Part shown: positions 36,037 through 40,106 of the stretch, piece after piece
Position numbering within the stretch: position 1 is the first letter of the stretch
Layout: the number at the start of each line of letters is the position of its first letter
From: Bacillus sp. AFS041924
Lineage (GTDB): Bacteria > Bacillota > Bacilli > Bacillales > Bacillaceae_G
NCBI RefSeq assembly: GCF_002577195.1
Contig: NZ_NULG01000119.1
Location: forward strand, 1,312 to 41,417
Reading direction: 5' to 3'
Length of the DNA stretch: 40,106 bases
Notes under the pieces: generated by a model
Seen by the model: only the letters and a program-made list of their open reading frames with translations
Databases searched by the model: none
What the model was told of the DNA's origin: nothing
Program-made: the position numbers and the translations under genes

Positions 36037-36084
36037 AAATAATTCCATTTCTGTTAATATTTTAGTAATAAAGAGGTGAAAAAC

Positions 36085-36606
36085 TTGGTCCATTACAATA
36101 AAAATGAACGATACATAAAATACTTATGTCATTTCCATTTTGATCAAGACTTTTTTGAATGTCATGAAATTCTAGAAGAACAATGGAAACTTGAACTAAA
36201 CGATGATTATAAAAAAGTATGGTTAGGTTTAATTAGATTATCGGTAGTGTTATATCATTATAGAAGGAAAAACTTTACCGGTGCTAAAAAATTAATGCGA
36301 CACGTCATTTCGTTTTCAAATGATTCGAGTTTATTGGAAATGGCTGGGATTGATCCAATTCGTTTTAAACAAATCATATCAGATTTACAATTGAATATTC
36401 AAAACGAAACAGATTTTCACCATTTTGAGCTCCCAATAAATGACCAAGAATTAGTTAAAGGATATCAAAATCAAAAAGAACACTATGCATCTTTTACGGA
36501 AGATTTAATGAATAAACATTCTACACGTGATCGATCAGATGTTATTTCGGAAAGATTAAAACAGTTAGAATTAAGAAAAAAAAAAATAGAAAGTAAACAA
36601 AAATAA
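36085..36606 (+). CDS. ypuF: DUF309 family protein YpuF
   Basis: A 173-residue helical protein with the DUF309 core HFDQDFFECHEILEEQWK (about 17-36), in which the E-CHE-LEE pattern is the family signature, followed by two further helices and a basic coiled C-terminus (SERLKQLELRKKKIESKQK). Function unknown. The frame opens at GTG 36076, which overlaps the GAGG; the TTG at 36085 lies 8 bases after GAGG and is preferred. It lies next to scpA as in B. subtilis and is divergent from it. Confidence 0.85.
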   Translation: MVHYNKNERYIKYLCHFHFDQDFFECHEILEEQWKLELNDDYKKVWLGLIRLSVVLYHYRRKNFTGAKKLMRHVISFSNDSSLLEMAGIDPIRFKQIISDLQLNIQNETDFHHFELPINDQELVKGYQNQKEHYASFTEDLMNKHSTRDRSDVISERLKQLELRKKKIESKQK

Positions 36607-36645
36607 CTCAACGATATTTTTCAATTTTAAAGGAGGCTGTATGAT

Positions 36646-36770
36646 GTTGATTTCCACTGCAGGTTGCTCGCTTTCCATGGGGCGAGACCTGAGCCTCCTC
36701 GGCACGCCTGCGGGGTCTCAGCCTTCCCGCATTTCCCATAGGAGTCGATCAACCTTTCGTTCCAATCAAC
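36646..36770. repeat. Bacillaceae dispersed intergenic repeat
   Basis: A GC-rich 125-base block in an AT-rich gap, bounded by the inverted ends GTTGATT / AATCAAC. It carries the blocks I know from many Bacillaceae genomes: GATTTCCACTGCAGG, TTGCTCGCTTTCC, CCTGAGCCTCCTCGGC, CCTGCGGGGTCTCA, CCCGCATTTCCC and AGGAGTCGATCAACC. Such copies occur many times per genome between genes. No transposase is associated. Compared with the usual element the middle is shortened. Confidence 0.85.
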
Positions 36771-37027
36771 TTATTCTACAAAAAAAGCCTACAACTATAG
36801 AACTTTATTAATACCATTTACTTAGAGAAATATATCATTTAATTACTCAGTATTTTTGCCAATAAATATCCTTCTAACATTAAACAGCTTGAATATTTTT
36901 AAAATATAAAAACATACCTTATTAAAAGCAAATTATCATTTAAAATAATTTCTATAACAACATCAAAAAATTATTACTTTATTCTCAAATGTTTCGTTTT
37001 ATAACCGTTTTAACTATTAAACAACGT
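36771..37027. other. AT-rich gap after the dispersed repeat
   Basis: About 260 bases of very AT-rich sequence between the repeat and the ribT terminator. I see no gene, RNA or clear promoter. Confidence 0.5.
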
Positions 37028-37060
37028 AAAAAAGGTGCTCATAAATTAAGCACCTTTTTT
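37028..37060 (-). terminator. Terminator after ribT
   Basis: The stem AAAAAAGGTGCT / AGCACCTTTTTT (37028-37039 / 37049-37060), directly after the ribT stop. Confidence 0.9.
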
Positions 37061-37420
37061 CTATAATACTTTTAAACTAACATGACAATGTTCAATAAAT
37101 GAAGCTATTTCTTGCGTTGTTACGATTGTATAGTCTGTATACTGAGATCTTATAGCTTCGTAAAGTGAAGTTGCAATACCTTGGTTTCGGAATGAAGGGT
37201 TCACACTTAAATGTTTAATCAAAATAACTTTATCTGGCAGTAGTTGTATTCCAATAATCCCTACAATATCGTCTAATTTCCAAAGGAATAAATGATTATC
37301 ATCTTTCGTTTCATATTCTTTAATCGTATTTACTAAATTCTTCACATTCTTTTCATTCGGCATAAACGAAAGCAGGCCCATTGCAATTTTCTCATATGTT
37401 TTCTTATACCTAATTAACAT
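37061..37420 (-). CDS. ribT: GNAT-family acetyltransferase RibT
   Basis: A 119-residue acetyltransferase-fold protein. The N-terminus MLIRYKKTYEKIAMGLLSFMPN is that of RibT, which in B. subtilis is the last gene of the ribDEAHT riboflavin operon. The acetyl-CoA loop is RNQGIATSLYEAI (about 79-91). The reaction is not firmly established. AGAGGGG precedes the ATG. Here the gene is alone: no ribD, ribE, ribA or ribH lies upstream, and the gap holds no FMN riboswitch. It is therefore an orphan left from, or separated from, the operon. Confidence 0.88.
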   Translation of the reverse strand: MLIRYKKTYEKIAMGLLSFMPNEKNVKNLVNTIKEYETKDDNHLFLWKLDDIVGIIGIQLLPDKVILIKHLSVNPSFRNQGIATSLYEAIRSQYTDYTIVTTQEIASFIEHCHVSLKVL

Positions 37421-37775
37421 GTTAACCCCTCTTAAAAATTATTAAAACTCTAATTTCCCCTATAAATCAATACATAATATATGATTGATTTCCCCTCTAT
37501 AGTACGGCAAATACATAAAATCGTTCCAAATATATCAATATTTCAAATATATAATTCTCACATTTTTCTGTCAAGTCTGAAAAAAATAAAAGAACACGAT
37601 CGAGGATGGAGGGAAAGAATTAGAAAAATTGAAAATCCTATAAAAAACTTTTCAAATTGTTGAAAAAGAAACGCGTTAATAAAATACCAAATATATGTAA
37701 AAGAAGCCCTGTAAGATTGATTTCTTCTACAGGATATTCCCTTTCCTTCTATCTCTTTTCGTTTAGGCTTTTGTC
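37421..37775. other. Gene-poor region between ribT and the cupin gene
   Basis: A short plus-strand frame here (37481-37663) has no ribosome site or family resemblance. An imperfect hairpin CCTGTAAGA / TCTTCTACAGG lies near 37707-37732. This is where B. subtilis carries ribH-ribA-ribE-ribD and further genes. Confidence 0.45.
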
Positions 37776-37803
37776 ACCAATTAATCTATATTTGAATAAA
37801 GTA
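37776..37803 (+). promoter_or_regulatory. SigK-like promoter of the cupin gene
   Basis: AC, 17 bases, AATAAAGTA matches AC-N17-CATANNNTA except for the first base of the -10. It ends 35 bases before the start codon. Confidence 0.4.
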
Positions 37804-37838
37804 AATTTTAATTAGATTTTACTAAAAGGATGATCATT

Positions 37839-38459
37839 ATGAGGTTGGATTTAGATTATACATCGCCAAGTATTCAATTTACTTTTGATTTGAATAAGAA
37901 TCATGCGTTTATAAAGGATAATCAAAACTTAATTAATCAACTTAGTGTTAATGACTTGAATACTTTGGATAATTTATCATTATTAGATATTTATTTAAGT
38001 GTTAGTAATGTAGTAGAGCCACATTACCATCAAAACTCGTCAGAATTAGTTTATTGTATTGCTGGATCCGCGGTTGTATCGATTTTGAATCCTTATACAA
38101 AGCAGCTTTTAAATTTCCCAATTACGCCTGGGCAAGTTGCAAATGTTCCCCAAGGCTGGTGGCATTATGAAATCGCAACTGTTGACAATACTCATCTATT
38201 AGCGATTTTCAATGCACCTAGTCCTGACGTAATTTTATTTTCTGATTTAATGAAGTTCACACCTTCAAATATCGTTTCACATACTTACTGTCTAGATGAA
38301 AATCAATGGAAAACTGCAACAGCATCTTTACAACCTTCTGTATTTATTGGACCACCAAAAAACTGTAATCAACAAGTTCAAAGCAGGCAAGGGTATGGAG
38401 AACACAATAATCAGACTTACTATCATAATAATAACCAGTATTATTATCAACAACGTTAA
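37839..38459 (+). CDS. Cupin-domain protein with Asn/Gln/Tyr-rich tail, possible spore coat protein
   Basis: A 206-residue protein with one cupin domain (about 45-140). The first cupin motif fits HxH-x4-E-x6-G as HYHQNSSELVYCIAG, giving metal ligands His-His-Glu; the second motif is PQGWWHYEIATVDNTHLLAIFN with the fourth ligand His. The fold resembles a half of oxalate decarboxylase, but no substrate can be named. The last 30 residues are low-complexity, rich in Asn, Gln and Tyr (QGYGEHNNQTYYHNNNQYYY), like coat-protein tails. No signal peptide. ATG 37839 has AAGGA 8 bases upstream and is preferred over 37830. A SigK-like promoter lies upstream. The coat role is inference. Confidence 0.7.
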   Translation: MRLDLDYTSPSIQFTFDLNKNHAFIKDNQNLINQLSVNDLNTLDNLSLLDIYLSVSNVVEPHYHQNSSELVYCIAGSAVVSILNPYTKQLLNFPITPGQVANVPQGWWHYEIATVDNTHLLAIFNAPSPDVILFSDLMKFTPSNIVSHTYCLDENQWKTATASLQPSVFIGPPKNCNQQVQSRQGYGEHNNQTYYHNNNQYYYQQR

Positions 38460-38475
38460 ACATATTGGAAATATA

Positions 38476-38521
38476 GAAAAAAAAACCACGAGGAATTTTC
38501 TTTCCTTGTGGTTTTCGTTTT
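38476..38521. terminator. Bidirectional terminator between the cupin gene and ppiB
   Basis: The stem AAAACCACGAGG / CCTTGTGGTTTT (38482-38493 / 38504-38515, one G-T pair) has A/T runs on both sides and serves the two convergent genes. Confidence 0.88.
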
Positions 38522-38565
38522 CCTATTTTGAAGTCCTTTAAAAAAGACTTTAATTTAATTAGAGA

Positions 38566-39003
38566 CTATTCTTCGTCCCAAACCTTAACTTCTTTCATAA
38601 CGTCTCCGTTACGCATTCTTAAAACTGTATCCATTCCTTCGATTACTTGACCAAAAACCGTATGTACTCCATCTAAATGTGGTTGTGGCTCGTGAACGAT
38701 AAAGAATTGGCTACCACCAGTATCTTTTCCAGCATGTGCCATTGATAAAGCTCCAGCTTTATGTTTTAATGGATTACCAACTGTTTCACATTTAATATTG
38801 TATCCTGGGCCACCTGTTCCGTTACCGTTTGGATCTCCACCTTGAGATACGAAACCAGGAATTACACGGTGGAAAGTTAATCCATCGTAAAAACCTTGGC
38901 GAATTAATTTTTCAAAGTTTTCAACTGTACCAGGTGCATGCTCTGGGAATAATTCGATTAAAATTTGTTCACCATTTTCAAACGTAATACTTGCTTTTTT
39001 CAT
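38566..39003 (-). CDS. ppiB: Peptidyl-prolyl cis-trans isomerase B (cyclophilin)
   Basis: A 145-residue cytosolic cyclophilin that speeds proline isomerisation. The conserved [34 protein letters not shown] and [12 protein letters not shown] segments carry the active-site Arg, Phe, Gln and His. The frame runs back to 39123, but AGGAGG lies 8 bases before ATG 39003, giving the normal length. The 5' leader is about 85 bases from the predicted promoter. Confidence 0.96.
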   Translation of the reverse strand: MKKASITFENGEQILIELFPEHAPGTVENFEKLIRQGFYDGLTFHRVIPGFVSQGGDPNGNGTGGPGYNIKCETVGNPLKHKAGALSMAHAGKDTGGSQFFIVHEPQPHLDGVHTVFGQVIEGMDTVLRMRNGDVMKEVKVWDEE

Positions 39004-39094
39004 AATAAAATCCTCCTTATGTATGTACAACAATTTCATAAGACTTAATTGTCCTATAATTATCATTACTGAATAAACTAGTAACGCTGATATT

Positions 39095-39123
39095 ATCATA
39101 CAAAAAACAAAAAGTAATGACAA
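39095..39123 (-). promoter_or_regulatory. SigA promoter of ppiB
   Basis: On the minus strand TTGTCA, 17 bases, TATGAT: 5 of 6 consensus bases in each box. Confidence 0.65.
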
Positions 39124-39144
39124 GTTTTCGAAAAGTACTATAAT
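39117..39144 (+). promoter_or_regulatory. SigA promoter of ypuA
   Basis: ATGACA (5 of 6), 16 bases, perfect TATAAT, 47 bases before the TTG start. The -35 box overlaps that of ppiB on the other strand. Confidence 0.7.
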
Positions 39145-39191
39145 AATATTGTAAGATGAAAAATTTGGATTAGTGTAAAGGGAGTGTCTCT

Positions 39192-40061
39192 TTGTTAAAA
39201 CGAAAGTTAATAGCGTTCACCTTATCAATGGGATTAATAGCTATGCCTTTATCGGTATTTGCTGATTCTGTTCCTGGTGAAACAATTGTTACTCTTGGAC
39301 AAAATTTAACTGAAACGCAAAAGAAAGCATTATTAGCAGAAATGAATGCACCAGCTGATGCTAGAATTGTTACCGTTTCGAACCAAGAGGAGCATAAATA
39401 TTTAGATGGTACTGTACCTAGTGCTCAAATTGGTACACGAGCTCTTTCATCTGCTATGATTACAATTGGTGAAAAAAATACAGGCATCGTCGTTCAATCA
39501 AATAATATTTCATGGGTTACTAACTCAATGTATACAAATGCCTTAATTACTGCTGGATTAAAGGATGCAAATATTGTTATAACAGCACCATTTGAAGTAT
39601 CTGGTACTGCAGCTTTAACTGGGATTATGAAGGCTTATGAGCTAAGTTCAGGAGAAGTTATTCCTGATGATGTTAAAAAAGTAGCAAATGAAGAAATGGT
39701 TAAAACTGCAGAGCTTGGTGATTCAGTTGGTAATGAAAAAGCCGTACAACTTGTTACGAAAGTGAAAGAAGAGCTTGCAAAAAATCCTAACATGTCGACT
39801 GATGAATTAAAATCATTAATCGATCGCTTAGCAAATGATCTTGGCATTACATTAACGGCTGATCAAAAAGCTAGTTTAATGGCTTTATTTGAAAAAATGA
39901 AAGATTTAAATATTAATTGGGATCAAGTAGGTAACCAATTAACTAAAGCTAAAAATAAAATCTCAGAATACTTAAATTCTGAAGAAGGTCAATCTTTTAT
40001 TCAAAAACTAAAGGATTTCTTCTCAGCATTATTTGATGCGATTCTTTCATTCTTTAAATAA
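39192..40061 (+). CDS. ypuA: DUF1002 secreted protein YpuA
   Basis: A 289-residue exported protein of the DUF1002 family, function unknown. The signal peptide [19 protein letters not shown] (continuing LSVFA) ends with an AXA-type site before DSVPGE. The body has the family region [20 protein letters not shown] and the alanine-rich core [12 protein letters not shown]; the C-terminal half is helical and ends in an amphipathic hydrophobic tail ([14 protein letters not shown]). The start is TTG, with GGGAG 7 bases upstream. It is divergent from ppiB, as neighbours in B. subtilis. The gene is complete within the window. Confidence 0.9.
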   Translation: MLKRKLIAFTLSMGLIAMPLSVFADSVPGETIVTLGQNLTETQKKALLAEMNAPADARIVTVSNQEEHKYLDGTVPSAQIGTRALSSAMITIGEKNTGIVVQSNNISWVTNSMYTNALITAGLKDANIVITAPFEVSGTAALTGIMKAYELSSGEVIPDDVKKVANEEMVKTAELGDSVGNEKAVQLVTKVKEELAKNPNMSTDELKSLIDRLANDLGITLTADQKASLMALFEKMKDLNINWDQVGNQLTKAKNKISEYLNSEEGQSFIQKLKDFFSALFDAILSFFK

Positions 40062-40106
40062 TAATGAAAAAACCCGGTTACTTAAACTAGTCTGAACCCC
40101 ATTTTT

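Noticed and set aside
36646-36770. Insertion sequence or CRISPR repeat
   Set aside because: No transposase, no target duplication and no regular spacing; it fits the known Bacillaceae dispersed repeat.
37481-37663. Plus-strand frame of 60 codons between ribT and the cupin gene
   Set aside because: No ribosome site, AT-rich composition and no recognisable fold; kept only as part of the gap description.
39635-39847. Minus-strand frame of 70 codons
   Set aside because: Antisense shadow of ypuA with no ribosome site.

Overview
The window is a low-GC Firmicute chromosome segment, almost certainly from an endospore-forming member of the Bacillaceae. The evidence is spore genes (dacB, spmA, spmB, a YjcZ-type small protein), AGGAGG-type ribosome binding sites and extended synteny with the ypdA-gudB-ypbH ... 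fer ... resABCDE-rluB-spmBA-dacB-ypuI-scpBA-ypuF ... ppiB-ypuA region of Bacillus subtilis. Most genes lie on the minus strand. No tRNA, rRNA, transposase, prophage or CRISPR array is visible. Gene names rest on family resemblance and synteny, not on a database search.

Region 1 (1-10.0 kb, minus strand): a GC-rich structured element at the edge, then bacillithiol disulfide reductase ypdA, glutamate dehydrogenase gudB (with a cre-like CcpA site upstream), the ClpC adaptor ypbH/mecB, a MerR regulator with a B12-binding domain, a degenerate membrane-anchored metallophosphoesterase that seems to start at AUA, a CBS-CBS-ACT protein, ypbE (LysM), ypbD (CPBP protease), the RecQ-family helicase recS and its partner ypbB.

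Region 2 (10.2-17.0 kb): ferredoxin fer on the plus strand, the riboflavin importer ribU behind an FMN riboswitch, an APH-family kinase, a 48-residue membrane protein, and a cobalamin operon (btuF-btuC-btuD-pduO) behind a cobalamin riboswitch.

Region 3 (17.0-25.1 kb): the ResD-ResE redox two-component system, ResABC cytochrome c maturation, the pseudouridine synthase rluB, and two tandem plus-strand paralogues of an unrecognised family.

Region 4 (25.2-35.7 kb, minus strand): the reverse transsulfuration operon mccA-mccB-yrrT with luxS as its last gene and no mtnN, behind a 27-bp palindrome resembling a CymR site; the sporulation operon dacB-spmA-spmB with a SigE-like promoter; a superoxide dismutase with a long N-terminal extension; an FUSC/ArAE-type membrane protein; ypuI; an unrecognised gene; and the condensin subunits scpA-scpB.

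Region 5 (35.7-40.1 kb): a YjcZ-type spore peptide with a SigK-like promoter, ypuF, a Bacillaceae dispersed repeat, an orphan ribT where B. subtilis carries its riboflavin operon, a cupin with a coat-like Asn/Gln/Tyr tail and a SigK-like promoter, and divergent ppiB and ypuA whose promoters share a -35 box.

The most interesting points are the B12-type MerR regulator whose light-switching residues look replaced, the AUA-initiated pseudo-phosphoesterase, the unknown tandem paralogues, luxS inside the mcc operon, the missing riboflavin operon, and the putative SigK-controlled cupin.
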